A DNA stretch of 64,000 nucleotides, taken from contig JAUIIL010000003.1 in the NCBI GenBank assembly GCA_030431635.1, positions 248,001 to 312,000 of the forward strand, given 5' to 3'. Under the pieces are notes generated by a model. It searched no databases. It saw only the letters and a program-made list of their open reading frames with translations, and was not told the origin of the DNA. Below are positions 51,803 through 60,399 of the stretch, in pieces (position 1 is the first letter of the stretch; each line of letters begins with the position of its first letter). The stretch comes from Bacteriovoracia bacterium (GTDB lineage Bacteria > Bdellovibrionota > Bacteriovoracia > Bacteriovoracales > Bacteriovoracaceae). A program made the position numbers and the translations under genes.

Positions 51803-52972
51803 GTGTTCAGACAAGGATTAGTCATTTTTTTGTTAATTACTTTTTTTATTTTTAATGCTTTTTCGCATGAACCGAAAATTAATGTGCGCATCGCAAAGTC
51901 TCTTCCACAAGTAACCGTGAAAGGTTTCGATCTTCAAAGAAAATTTTCTTCTGAAAAAAAAGGTCGTCTGTATAAAGGGAAAAAGATCATTCAATTTAAT
52001 TGTGAAAGAAGCCGCAGACAAAAAGCTTTAATCAAAAAGCCACGCCTAGTTGCAAGTGTGAGTACTCTATCAGGGGTTATTGATTGGAACGATCAGAAAT
52101 ATCGAGGAAAGTTTCATTTATTAACATCAGCTGAACACGATAGTTGTGATCTCGTGAATGAGCAATCTCTTGAAACTTATATTAGTGCACTTTTATCCAA
52201 AGAAATGCGTAATGACTGGCCTCTAGAAGCGCTTAAGGCCCAGGCCATAGCAGCGAGAACATATGCTTATCATAAAATAAAAACAAAACAGGTTTCTCAA
52301 ACTCTTGGTTATCAAACTTATTTTGATCTTGAAAACTCTGAAAAACATCAAGTCAATGGAACATTACTGGATGAATCTAAAGCGACGAGGCTTGCTTCAA
52401 AAGAAACTGAAGGAAGAATTTTAAAAACAAAATCAGGAAAAATAACACCTATCTTTTTTCATTCTAAGTGTGGAGGAAGAACGATTGTTCCTCGATCTGT
52501 CTGGGAAAATCGAGTAGAAGGGTATCAATCAGTTGATTGTCCATATTGTCATGATCATGGTCACAAACCTTGGAAAATTTTTATTGATGAAAAGAGTTTG
52601 AAGACAGCCATTAATAGTGTTTTCACAGAACTAAAGGGGGGAGAAACTCTCTTTAGTTCCTCTGAAATGAAGCGTCCCTTAACAGTCATTCCTGATAGAA
52701 ACAAAAGAGCTTCCATTCGTTTTTATAAAGCAGGGAAGATGTATACCGTCAAAAAATCTCATTTAAGAAGAGTCTTAGGGAGAAAAACTCTTCCTTCGAA
52801 TAACTTTGAAATTCAAATAGAGAGAAATGGATATCAACTGGTGGGAACTGGTTATGGCCATGGCGTAGGAATGTGCCAGTTTGGGGCCTTGGAGCTAGCG
52901 AAAAGAGGACTTAATTATAAACAAATACTTGCTTATTATTTTCCAGGACACAAAATTGAAAAAATATATTAG
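51803..52972 (+). CDS. SpoIID/LytB-type peptidoglycan glycosidase (secreted)
   Basis: A 389-residue protein with GTG start and a Sec signal (VIFLLITFFIFNAFS). The SpoIID core (about 120-300) has SLETYISALLSKEMRNDWPLEALKAQAIAARTYA, then the conserved FFHSKCGGRT and YGHGVGMCQFGA at the end. SpoIID cuts denuded glycan strands that have lost their peptide stems, so it works together with an amidase. The next gene, an Amidase_3, overlaps its 3' end. Use outside sporulation is known in other Gram-negative bacteria. Its placement in a probable predator suggests cell-wall remodelling. Confidence 0.92.
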   Translation: MFRQGLVIFLLITFFIFNAFSHEPKINVRIAKSLPQVTVKGFDLQRKFSSEKKGRLYKGKKIIQFNCERSRRQKALIKKPRLVASVSTLSGVIDWNDQKYRGKFHLLTSAEHDSCDLVNEQSLETYISALLSKEMRNDWPLEALKAQAIAARTYAYHKIKTKQVSQTLGYQTYFDLENSEKHQVNGTLLDESKATRLASKETEGRILKTKSGKITPIFFHSKCGGRTIVPRSVWENRVEGYQSVDCPYCHDHGHKPWKIFIDEKSLKTAINSVFTELKGGETLFSSSEMKRPLTVIPDRNKRASIRFYKAGKMYTVKKSHLRRVLGRKTLPSNNFEIQIERNGYQLVGTGYGHGVGMCQFGALELAKRGLNYKQILAYYFPGHKIEKIY

Positions 52973-53705
52973 TCTCCTCATTTTTTCATTTGTTTGGACT
53001 AAGGCAAGTGCCCTAACGATTCTCCTTGATCCTGGACATGGTGGAAGTGAGCTAGGAGCAAAAGCTTTCATTCATCAAAAAAAGAAAATTTATGAGAAGG
53101 ATTTAAATTTAAAATTGGCCAAAATTATTCAAAAAAAACTAGCGACCCGTCATTCGGTTTTTTTAACGAGAAGTTATGATAAAAAAGTCTCTTTGGCCCA
53201 AAGAGCAGAGATTGCTGATAAGGTAAATGCAGATTTAATTATTAGTATTCACTTTAACTCCTCTCTTGAAAAAGGTTCTCATGGATTTGAAACCTATTAC
53301 CTAGATAACAATAATGATGCTGCTGTTAAAAAAGTTGAAGAAGTAGAAAATCACGATCATGATGGGATTGATAATGGAGTAAACAAAATACTTATTGATT
53401 TGGCCATTGATAAAACAGTCTCTCAATCCAAAAAACTCTCAAGCCGAATCCATTCAAGGATTTCAAAAAATATTAAAAAGAAGTTTAGAATGAAAGATAG
53501 AGGGGTAAAACCAGGTCTTTTCTATGTTCTGGCCCTCTCGAAAAGACCAGGGGTTTTACTTGAAGCGGGGTTTGTTTCTAATTCAAATGAAGCACAAAAA
53601 ATTACTCAGCCCTCTTTTTTAAATCGCTACGCGGACTCTGTTGTTCAGGGGATTCTTGATTATTCAAGTGAAAATACATCAATTGCTTCCGTTCCTTTAT
53701 TTTAA
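52956..53705 (+). CDS. N-acetylmuramoyl-L-alanine amidase (Amidase_3)
   Basis: About 249 residues. I start it at TTG 52956, because AGGA lies 7 nt before it and it opens with a proper Sec signal (KKYISLLIFSFVWTKASA); an upstream TTG at 52929 adds nothing signal-like. The zinc ligands lie in DPGHGG (His), YEKDLNL (Glu) and ISIHFNSS (His), and a catalytic Glu in LLEAGFVSN. It removes stem peptides from peptidoglycan and produces the denuded strands that SpoIID cuts. Its start lies inside the SpoIID coding end (17-nt overlap). Confidence 0.9.
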   Translation: MKKYISLLIFSFVWTKASALTILLDPGHGGSELGAKAFIHQKKKIYEKDLNLKLAKIIQKKLATRHSVFLTRSYDKKVSLAQRAEIADKVNADLIISIHFNSSLEKGSHGFETYYLDNNNDAAVKKVEEVENHDHDGIDNGVNKILIDLAIDKTVSQSKKLSSRIHSRISKNIKKKFRMKDRGVKPGLFYVLALSKRPGVLLEAGFVSNSNEAQKITQPSFLNRYADSVVQGILDYSSENTSIASVPLF

Positions 53706-53710
53706 AAAAT

Positions 53711-53736
53711 AAAGGACCTTCTTTCGAAGGCCCTTT
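53711..53736 (-). terminator. rho-independent terminator of the sigma-54 lipoprotein gene
   Basis: AAAGG-A-CCTTC (53711-53721) pairs with GAAGG-C-CCTTT (53726-53736) with one mismatch and a 4-nt loop. On the minus strand a run of T follows, so it ends the gene at 53787; the plus-strand tail is not T-rich. Confidence 0.7.
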
Positions 53737-53786
53737 CACCATTTACAAGGAATAGGAGAGGATAGTTATTTATCAACCAATATCTT

Positions 53787-54452
53787 TTAGTTGAATCCGT
53801 ATAAATTGTTTTGACAGCTAACTCCGGAAAGTCTATTTGGTATCAGGTCTTGAGGAGCTGAAAAACCAAACTGTTGAGCAAAGCCTAGTCTGATAAACTC
53901 AGTACCTAATAAACCTGTTCCCAAGGCTCCATAACCGCAAGAGCTTCCTAAGTACTGATAAGAGAAAATTCCTGCAAGACTATATTGAACAGTATCAAGG
54001 TAGTTACTTGTTATGTGGTATCTTTGGCACATACTAATAACAATATCTGTATAACCTTGTGCAAAGACAGCAACAATGACGTCACCCTGAGGTGTTCTTC
54101 CAATCGCTACCTGTTGTTGTTGAAAATAATAGTTATTATTTGGAATAACCTGTTGATAAGGATATTGCCCACCCGCTAGAGGTTGGGGAATTGAAGTTGC
54201 CCCGATACTTGAGACAAATCCATTTTGATCCCTAAAAGCAATTGTGGCCCTCGTTCCGTTTCCGATAGCTTGACTACACTGAATTTGAGAAATAATTTGT
54301 GTGTCAATAAAATCGTTACCTACGAAACCATTACCAAAAACTTGCCTTGCGGGACCACCTGGTGAATCATCCCCCCCACAACTCACTAATGTAAGTGACA
54401 TGGTAAGAAGAATGAACAGATGACTCCATTTCTTCATTTTTCTTGAAAGCAT
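53787..54452 (-). CDS. lipoprotein under sigma-54-type promoter, unknown function
   Basis: A 221-residue lipoprotein; the signal ends in LVSC followed by GGDDS. The mature part is rich in Gly, Gln, Asn, Tyr and Phe, with short repeated segments (FGNGFVGNDF) and YFQQQQ, and four cysteines. No family recognised. AGGAG with 8-nt spacing supports ATG 54452. A close match to the sigma-54 consensus lies 40-55 nt upstream, with repeated half-sites further up, so expression is probably regulated by an enhancer-binding protein. It has its own terminator. Confidence 0.75.
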   Translation of the reverse strand: MLSRKMKKWSHLFILLTMSLTLVSCGGDDSPGGPARQVFGNGFVGNDFIDTQIISQIQCSQAIGNGTRATIAFRDQNGFVSSIGATSIPQPLAGGQYPYQQVIPNNNYYFQQQQVAIGRTPQGDVIVAVFAQGYTDIVISMCQRYHITSNYLDTVQYSLAGIFSYQYLGSSCGYGALGTGLLGTEFIRLGFAQQFGFSAPQDLIPNRLSGVSCQNNLYGFN

Positions 54453-54491
54453 AACTATTACTCCTGTGTAAATTTGCTACAACCATGGTTG

Positions 54492-54507
54492 TGCATTATT
54501 GGTGCCA
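54492..54507 (-). promoter_or_regulatory. sigma-54 (RpoN) promoter
   Basis: On the minus strand the sequence is TGGCACCAATAATGCA: GG and GC separated by exactly 10 nt, with TGGCAC at -24 and TGCA at -12. The predicted start point falls near 54482, about 30 nt before the lipoprotein ATG. Confidence 0.7.
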
Positions 54508-54576
54508 GTTTTTCGCCTCCAGAGGGGGAGAGAGAAAAGGTCTCATTTCAATGAGTTAGGGCTGTTTCTACGGGAG

Positions 54577-54628
54577 ATGTCTATTTTAGACTGTTATTAT
54601 TTAGACAGGCCGTTTAGAAAGTAGACAT
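54577..54628. promoter_or_regulatory. candidate enhancer sites (TGTCTA/TAGACA half-sites)
   Basis: Four half-sites occur in about 50 bp: GTCTA-TTT-TAGAC palindrome at 54579-54591, TTTAGACA at 54600-54607, and TAGACAT at 54622-54628. They lie about 95-146 nt upstream of the predicted sigma-54 start, where activator binding sites usually are. They could alternatively serve the divergent gene at 54702. Confidence 0.45.
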
Positions 54629-54701
54629 TTTTTTCTCCGAGTAAGTAGGAAAAAGCCTCTCTTTTAAAAAAAAGAAGGTCGTTTTCTATTACAATAAAGA
54701 T

Positions 54702-55679
54702 ATGTTCAATCCCTTTAAAGACTGGAAAAAGAGCTTTGCCGATGAAGGTACCAAATTCATGCTTTGGACAGGGGTGAAGGTAACAGCAGTCTCTCTTATT
54801 GTTTCAATCCTCTTGTCCTATCTTATTTGGCTTATCGTAAGCGTAAATGGAATTTTCTTTGAAGTTAGTAGCTTTAGTGGCTTTGAAAGCTTAAGAGAGT
54901 CTTATGCTGACTATATATTCGCTGAACTTGTCGAAACTTCCCTGCCTATTTTGGGTTTTTTTGCTTTTCTTTTCTTCTCAGGGGTCTATCTAGGTAAAAT
55001 CCTGTTAAGACCTTTTATGGTTATTGGAGATTACTGTGAAAGAGTGATTGATGAAAAAGAAACACCGTATGAGCCTGATCGTTTTTCTGATTTTAGACTT
55101 TTAACGAGGTTTAGTGATTTTTTCTTCGCCTTCGCTCTCTCCTGTCGAGAACAAAAAGCATTAAGGGAAAATACGATTCCTCCACAATTTCTCCAGGTTA
55201 GAAAACCTGTTTTTGATAATGTTTTCTTTTTTCATTTTCTTCTTTATACGGCGATTGTTTGTTCTATATCAGTTCTTATTCTATCTAATATGGCCATTTC
55301 TATTTATGAGAACATCGTTTCTCTGGCCATTACTCATATAAAAGTTCAAAAGATATCCATTGAAAACTATATTTCCTCTCAATCCTATTTAATAGAATCT
55401 ATTATTTATATGATTGTTTCTCTAATGGGGACTGGGTATATGGCCCTTTCTTTTCATCTCTATGGCAAAGTTTCTGGAGCTGCTTTTGGTTTTTTTGCCA
55501 CAATGAAGAGTTTTATGAAGGGAAACTACAAAGCAAGAGTGCATTTAATTGGTTACAATCAAGTTCGTCCTTATTCCAGAGCTTTTAATAAATACCTTGA
55601 TTATTTGGAGAGAAACTTCGCAGATCAAAACAACCCGAAAAAAATGACCCCTCCAATTACCCTTGCAAATAATGAGTAG
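54702..55679 (+). CDS. polytopic membrane protein of unknown function
   Basis: A 325-residue protein with about four transmembrane helices (near residues 22-47, 78-100, 175-198 and 230-255). A cytoplasmic segment after the second helix (LLRPFMVIGDYCERVIDE) is similar in style to a HAMP-like linker, and another follows the last helix. No catalytic or signalling domain is visible. It is divergent from the sigma-54-controlled lipoprotein and is followed by the DsbA-like gene. Family not recognised. Confidence 0.7.
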   Translation: MFNPFKDWKKSFADEGTKFMLWTGVKVTAVSLIVSILLSYLIWLIVSVNGIFFEVSSFSGFESLRESYADYIFAELVETSLPILGFFAFLFFSGVYLGKILLRPFMVIGDYCERVIDEKETPYEPDRFSDFRLLTRFSDFFFAFALSCREQKALRENTIPPQFLQVRKPVFDNVFFFHFLLYTAIVCSISVLILSNMAISIYENIVSLAITHIKVQKISIENYISSQSYLIESIIYMIVSLMGTGYMALSFHLYGKVSGAAFGFFATMKSFMKGNYKARVHLIGYNQVRPYSRAFNKYLDYLERNFADQNNPKKMTPPITLANNE

Positions 55680-55738
55680 CTTAATTACCATAGTTTAATA
55701 GATATTTAGATGAGTTAAATAGGACAAAAGGAATCTCA

Positions 55739-56521
55739 ATGAAAAAATTAATTCTCTCTTCGGTAATGCTTCTGGCCCTCGTGGTAGGTTGTACCTCACA
55801 AGACTCTTTAAAAAAGACATTATCTGAAAACCCAGACATTCTTGTTGATGCTATAAAGGCCAACCCCGACAAAATCGTCGAAGCCCTCAATGATGCTTTC
55901 AAAGCAGCCCAAGGTTCTCAAGCAAAGAAAAGAGAAGAAGCTGAGAAAAAAGCTCTTGAAGAGAGTTTTGAAAATCCTCTTAAACCAAAAATCAGAAGTG
56001 ATGAAATGATTAGAGGGAATAAAGACGGACAAATTCTTATTGTGGAATATTCAGATTTTGAATGTCCATTTTGTGGAAGAGCATACAGTACTGTGATGGA
56101 ATTAATGGAGAAATATGATGGGAAAGTAAAGTTTGTTTACAAGCACCTTCCTTTAAGCTTTCACCCAAATGCGATGATAGCTTCTCAGTATTATGAAGCG
56201 ATTAGACTTCAAAGCGAAAAAAAGGCTGCTGATTTTCATGACGAACTTTACAAGAATCAGAGAAAACTTCAAGGTGGGGAGAAGTATTTAAAGTCTTTGG
56301 CGAAAAAAGTAGGGGCCGATCAGTCAAAAATTGATAAAGATATCAAGTCTGATAAGGTTAATGACAGAATTAAAGAAGATATGGCCGAAGCAGCTAAATA
56401 TGGTTTTCAAGGAACCCCTGGTTTTCTTGTTAACGGAGTTCCTGTTAAAGGAGCTTATCCTCTCAGTCACTTCGAAAATATTGTTGAAGAGCTAAAGAAA
56501 AGAGGAAAAATAAATATCTAA
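55739..56521 (+). CDS. DsbA-like thiol-disulfide oxidoreductase lipoprotein
   Basis: A 260-residue lipoprotein; the signal ends in VVGC. After a helical linker, the thioredoxin-fold domain starts with ILIVEYSDFECPFCGRAYS, the CPFC redox site near residues 104-107. The cis-proline loop is GTPGFLVNG, and an all-helical insertion lies between them, as in DsbA/BdbD proteins. It probably introduces or isomerises disulfides in exported proteins, of which this window has many cysteine-rich examples. AAAGGA precedes the ATG; a strong terminator follows. Confidence 0.92.
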   Translation: MKKLILSSVMLLALVVGCTSQDSLKKTLSENPDILVDAIKANPDKIVEALNDAFKAAQGSQAKKREEAEKKALEESFENPLKPKIRSDEMIRGNKDGQILIVEYSDFECPFCGRAYSTVMELMEKYDGKVKFVYKHLPLSFHPNAMIASQYYEAIRLQSEKKAADFHDELYKNQRKLQGGEKYLKSLAKKVGADQSKIDKDIKSDKVNDRIKEDMAEAAKYGFQGTPGFLVNGVPVKGAYPLSHFENIVEELKKRGKINI

Positions 56522-56546
56522 ATTAGAATCAAACAACATGTTTGAT

Positions 56547-56576
56547 AAAAAAGGAAGGCACTAGCCTTCCTTTTTT
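56547..56576 (+). terminator. rho-independent terminator
   Basis: AAAAAAGGAAGGC (56547-56559) and GCCTTCCTTTTTT (56564-56576) form a perfect 13-bp stem with an ACTA loop, 26 nt after the DsbA-like gene. Confidence 0.92.
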
Positions 56577-56750
56577 ATTTTGCCAAGATTTTTTTTTGAA
56601 AGCCGAAAAATAAGTCTAGTAAAGCTTATTGACAATTTCTTTTTTCACGAAGAGCAAAAAAAAATTAAATTTTTTCGTTGTCATTCAAAAAAAAATAAGC
56701 AACCATTTAGCGTAGGTATTAATCTCAATACAAATTAATTAGGAGAACAC

Positions 56751-57029
56751 ATGAACAGAAAAGAACTAGTTGAAGCTATTCTTAAGGAAAAAAACTTAGA
56801 CCACATGACTAAAAAAGACGCTGATAATTTCATCAATGCTTATCATGAAATTATTAAGAAAACTGTTAAGAAAGGTGATGATGTATCACTTGTTGGTTTT
56901 GGTACTTTTACTAAGGTAAAGAGAGCTGCTAGAACAGGTGTTAACCCTGCAACTGGTGAAAAAATTAAAATTAAAGCAAAAACTCTTCCTAAGTTTCGTC
57001 CAGGAAAAGCTTGGAAGGAAATGTTCTAA
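56751..57029 (+). CDS. hup: HU family DNA-binding protein
   Basis: A 92-residue HU/IHF-family nucleoid protein. MNRKELVEAILKEK opens the dimerisation helices; VSLVGFGTFTKVKRAARTGVNPATGE is the beta-arm region with its RxGxNPxT signature that inserts the proline into DNA; the ending TLPKFRPGKAWKE is also typical. AGGAG lies before the ATG. It has a long AT-rich leader and its own terminator, so it is monocistronic. Confidence 0.95.
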   Translation: MNRKELVEAILKEKNLDHMTKKDADNFINAYHEIIKKTVKKGDDVSLVGFGTFTKVKRAARTGVNPATGEKIKIKAKTLPKFRPGKAWKEMF

Positions 57030-57056
57030 TTTTCTTAACGCGAGTTAAATATGAAG

Positions 57057-57088
57057 AAAGGGGTCCCAAAATGGGACCCTTTTTTTTG
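57057..57088 (+). terminator. rho-independent terminator of the HU gene
   Basis: GGGTCCCA (57061-57068) pairs with TGGGACCC (57072-57079) around a 3-nt loop, flanked by A's and followed by a long T-run. Confidence 0.92.
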
Positions 57089-57178
57089 GAAAGAGTCATA
57101 AAAATGACAGACTAAAGCTGTTTGTCTCAAAAAAAAGAACTTAATTAGGAAAAATCTTCCTTACATTTTTCTTCTATC

Positions 57179-57207
57179 TTGCTTGAAATCTATCAAGTTG
57201 TTATAAT
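57179..57207 (+). promoter_or_regulatory. sigma-70-type promoter of the flagellar operon
   Basis: TTGCTT (57179-57184) and a perfect TATAAT (57202-57207) with 17-nt spacing lie 57 nt upstream of fliL. No sigma-28 or sigma-54 consensus is seen in the same gap. Confidence 0.55.
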
Positions 57208-57263
57208 TTTGACATATGGGGAGCATGAAGTTCCCACCGGATGTCAGCTAGGATGGTTGCCTC

Positions 57264-57824
57264 ATGGCCGATGAAAATGAAACAAATAATGATGCTGTAG
57301 AAACGAAAGCGCAAACTGCTTCATCGGGGAAAAATCCTCTTGTTACTGTACTACTTGTTCTTAATTTAGTTGCGATGTCTGTAATGTCATTTCTTACTTA
57401 TGATTTTATGCAGAAGGAAGCTTCAAAGCCTTCAGTTAAAGATATTATTAAGCAAGAAATGAAAACGGATGAAGAGAAAGCTGCTGAACAAGAGCTTTTA
57501 CAAGCAGAGGATCAATCACAAGGGAAGTTATTAGCACTAGATGGTTTTACTGTTAACCTTGCCAAGAGTGATGGCCCAAGAAGGTTTGTTAGGCTACAGG
57601 CTGTTTTAAAGTTTAGCAATGACTCTAAAGAAGGGGAGTTCAATACAAGAAAACCTCAAATTAGAGATACGATTATCAGTATTCTAAACTCAAAAAGACC
57701 AGAGGATCTTCTTAAGAGGGAAGGGAAGACCTATTTAAAAGAGGAGATAAAAGCGGCGATAAACGCCTTTTTAATAGATGGAGAGTTAGTTGACGTTTTT
57801 TACGTCGGCTTTCAAATAAATTAG
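57264..57824 (+). CDS. fliL: flagellar basal body-associated protein FliL
   Basis: A 186-residue inner-membrane protein with one N-terminal transmembrane helix (about residues 25-47) and a periplasmic FliL domain (LLALDGFTVNLAKSDGPRRFVRLQAVLKF, then QIRDTIISILNSKRPEDLLKREGKTYLKEEI). FliL associates with the MotAB stator and tunes torque. First gene of fliL-M-N-O-P-Q-R-flhB-flhA. Confidence 0.95.
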   Translation: MADENETNNDAVETKAQTASSGKNPLVTVLLVLNLVAMSVMSFLTYDFMQKEASKPSVKDIIKQEMKTDEEKAAEQELLQAEDQSQGKLLALDGFTVNLAKSDGPRRFVRLQAVLKFSNDSKEGEFNTRKPQIRDTIISILNSKRPEDLLKREGKTYLKEEIKAAINAFLIDGELVDVFYVGFQIN

Positions 57825-57878
57825 TTTAAGTATTAATCAACGATAGGAAGTTGTTGATGAGATCCCAGGAGGGGAACG

Positions 57879-58874
57879 ATGCCTCAAGTTTTAAGTCAAG
57901 ACGAAGTCGATGCACTATTAAATGCTGTCGGTGATGAAGATGATGATTCATTAGGTCTTGATATCGACGGTGATGTTGATGAAGTTGCCGATAATATTCA
58001 ACCTTATGATCTCACCAATCAGGATAGGGTTATTCGTGGTCGAATGCCTATTTTGGAAATTATTTATGAAAGATTTATTCGTTCATTTCGGGTTTCGCTA
58101 TCAAACTCATTAAGAAAAATTTCAACTATATCAATGATATCTACTGACCTCCTGAAATTTGGAGAATTTGTCAACACGCTTCCAATACCATCTTGTATGT
58201 GCATTGTGAGGTTTAATGAATTACGTGGGCCAGCGCTTATGGTTTTTGAATCAAAGCTTGCTTACGCCATTATTGACTCCTATTTTGGAGGAACAGATAG
58301 ACCATTTACAAAAATTGAAGGAAAAGAATTTACTCAAATAGAGCTCTCATTTATGAGAAGAGTTATGGACATGGCCATTAGTGATATGGAAGAAGCGTGG
58401 GCCCCTGTTCATAGAATCGACGCTCAATATATCAGAACAGAAATCAACCCACAGTTTGTTGGTGTTGTTCCTCCTTCAGATGTTATTATTACGACAACTT
58501 TTGAAGTTGAATTCGAATCAGCTTCAGGAACAATCATGGTGGTCATTCCTTATTCCACTATTGAACCAATCAAACAAAAGCTAAGTTCTAGTTACCAAAC
58601 AGATAATGATGTTGTTGATAGTCTATGGACAAAATCAATGAATGAGCATGTTCAAGGAACAGAGGCAACAGCAGTTGTTAAACTAGGTGAAGCTCAAATA
58701 ACAGTTGGGGATTTGGTTAATCTTAATATTGGAGACATTCTTCCACTAAGCCAAGAGGTATCAGGAGAACTTGATATCGAAATAGAAGGAGCAAAGAAGC
58801 TTAAATGTCTTCCAGGTGTATTTAAAGGTAATAGGGCCGTTCAAATAACAAAACGTATTTCAGACGAAGCATAG
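57879..58874 (+). CDS. fliM: flagellar motor switch protein FliM
   Basis: A 331-residue switch protein. MPQVLSQDEVDALLNAV is the N-terminal CheY-P-binding segment, here in the typical LSQDEVDALL form. The middle domain has the GGTDRPF loop that contacts FliG, and the C-terminal SpoA domain pairs with FliN. The product sits in the C-ring and sets rotation direction. A strong AGGAGG precedes the ATG; fliN follows after 12 nt. Confidence 0.97.
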   Translation: MPQVLSQDEVDALLNAVGDEDDDSLGLDIDGDVDEVADNIQPYDLTNQDRVIRGRMPILEIIYERFIRSFRVSLSNSLRKISTISMISTDLLKFGEFVNTLPIPSCMCIVRFNELRGPALMVFESKLAYAIIDSYFGGTDRPFTKIEGKEFTQIELSFMRRVMDMAISDMEEAWAPVHRIDAQYIRTEINPQFVGVVPPSDVIITTTFEVEFESASGTIMVVIPYSTIEPIKQKLSSSYQTDNDVVDSLWTKSMNEHVQGTEATAVVKLGEAQITVGDLVNLNIGDILPLSQEVSGELDIEIEGAKKLKCLPGVFKGNRAVQITKRISDEA

Positions 58875-58886
58875 AGAGGGTAAATT

Positions 58887-59300
58887 ATGGATGAGAATAG
58901 TCAAGGAAATGAGCAAGAAAACGATGGACAAGCATCACCACTTAATCCACCAGAAGCAGGAGAAAGTGAAAAAGAAAAAATCATTAGAAGTCTCGCCGAT
59001 GGAATCAAAAGTGGAGATGACGCTTTAAATAAGCTGAAAGTTCAAAATATAGATTTCATTTTGGATATTCCTTTAAATGTAAGCGTTGAACTTGGTCGTT
59101 CAAAGGTTATCATTAAGGATTTACTTCAGCTTGGTCAAGGGTCTGTTTTAGAACTAGATAAACTAGCAGGTGAGCCACTTGAAGTTCTTGTTAATGGGAA
59201 ACTCATAGCAAGAGGAGAAGTTGTTGTTGTTAACGAAAAGTTTGGAATAAGACTTACAGATATCATCAGTCCAATAGAGAGAATTGAAACACTAAAATAG
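58887..59300 (+). CDS. fliN: flagellar motor switch protein FliN
   Basis: A 137-residue FliN with an acidic N-terminal extension and a C-terminal SpoA domain ([31 protein letters not shown], ending in [15 protein letters not shown]). It forms the lower C-ring and docks the export ATPase complex. AGAGGG lies before the ATG; fliO follows after 7 nt. Confidence 0.96.
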   Translation: MDENSQGNEQENDGQASPLNPPEAGESEKEKIIRSLADGIKSGDDALNKLKVQNIDFILDIPLNVSVELGRSKVIIKDLLQLGQGSVLELDKLAGEPLEVLVNGKLIARGEVVVVNEKFGIRLTDIISPIERIETLK

Positions 59301-59307
59301 GTGAATT

Positions 59308-60399
59308 ATGAAATGGCTATTTATTCTAACATTAACCTTAACATCTTTAGTTCAAGCAACGGAAGTTCAAAGAATTAAATTTGACAAAAGAAACCGTGAT
59401 GGAGAAGTTAAAATCTATTACAAAGGTTATTTAAAAACCACTCCAGAACTAAGTTTTAAGAAAAATCATATTGATGTTATTATTCCAGGAGCTTCGCTGG
59501 CCCAAGGGTTAAGTAGTATAAAAAAAGCAGAGAACTTCTCTACCAAAACTCAAGAAGATACCTTAGTAAGTGCGATTAACTCTAAAGACTCAGCTCTTGT
59601 TTCATTAAAGTTTCCTTTCAATATGGAGCGAAAGAAAACTCTTGTAACTCTTTCTCTTAAGAATAACTATATTAAGTTAACTTTTCCTCGAGTCCGAGTT
59701 GCTGAATCAACTCTACCTCAAACGCAAGCACCTCAAGAAAAAGTAGCTGCTAAAAAAAGTAAAAATGTTGAAGAAATCTTAGGTGAGCAATACTTAGAAG
59801 AGTTATTAAAAGAAGAGAAGAAAGAAAAAAGCCCAATGGCTGAAGCTGTAGGCGAAAAGAAGGAACTTCAAGATGAAGTTCAAGTGACTCAGGCTGCAAC
59901 AGAGTCAAGAAAAAGCGAATTTTCAATTGTTAGTTATTTAGGAAAATTTGTCGCTTTTCTTGGGTTTGTCCTATTGCTCTTTTATGGGCTTGTCGTTCTT
60001 TTTAAGAAAGGAGTTTTTAAAAGAACAAAACTAGGGTTTTTAAATAACACAAATCAAATCGAAGTTTTAAGTCAGACTCATATTTCGCCTAAAAAATCGT
60101 TAATGATGGTAAAAGTTCATAAACAAATTTTTCTATTAAGTAATACTGAAAATGGAATGCAGTTTTTATCTGAAATAAAGGACCCAATGGGGGTTGTAAA
60201 AGATGGAGAAAGGATTATTTCAGGAGACAATTTCGATACAAGTTTAGTTGAAAAAAATAATGATGAATCAATTGAGTCTAAAATTGTTTTGAAAGAAAAT
60301 ATTCATGAATCAAAGCCTTTAAAAGAGAATAATAAAAAATTTAGAGAACAAATTAAAAAGAAGGTTAGAGAGTTAAAACCTCTACAGCAACAACTATGA
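59308..60399 (+). CDS. fliO: flagellar biosynthetic protein FliO with long N-terminal extension
   Basis: A 363-residue protein in the fliO position. A signal peptide leads to a periplasmic region (about 20-130) that resembles an AMIN-like fold: VQRIKFDKRNRDGEVKIYYKG, then strand-rich pieces. Residues about 150-200 are acidic and coiled-coil-like. The transmembrane helix is near 213-233 and the cytoplasmic FliO domain follows (NQIEVLSQTHISPKKSLMMVKV). The usual FliO is 100-150 residues, so the periplasmic part is an addition. FliO assists assembly of the FliP ring. The end overlaps fliP. Confidence 0.82.
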   Translation: MKWLFILTLTLTSLVQATEVQRIKFDKRNRDGEVKIYYKGYLKTTPELSFKKNHIDVIIPGASLAQGLSSIKKAENFSTKTQEDTLVSAINSKDSALVSLKFPFNMERKKTLVTLSLKNNYIKLTFPRVRVAESTLPQTQAPQEKVAAKKSKNVEEILGEQYLEELLKEEKKEKSPMAEAVGEKKELQDEVQVTQAATESRKSEFSIVSYLGKFVAFLGFVLLLFYGLVVLFKKGVFKRTKLGFLNNTNQIEVLSQTHISPKKSLMMVKVHKQIFLLSNTENGMQFLSEIKDPMGVVKDGERIISGDNFDTSLVEKNNDESIESKIVLKENIHESKPLKENNKKFREQIKKKVRELKPLQQQL

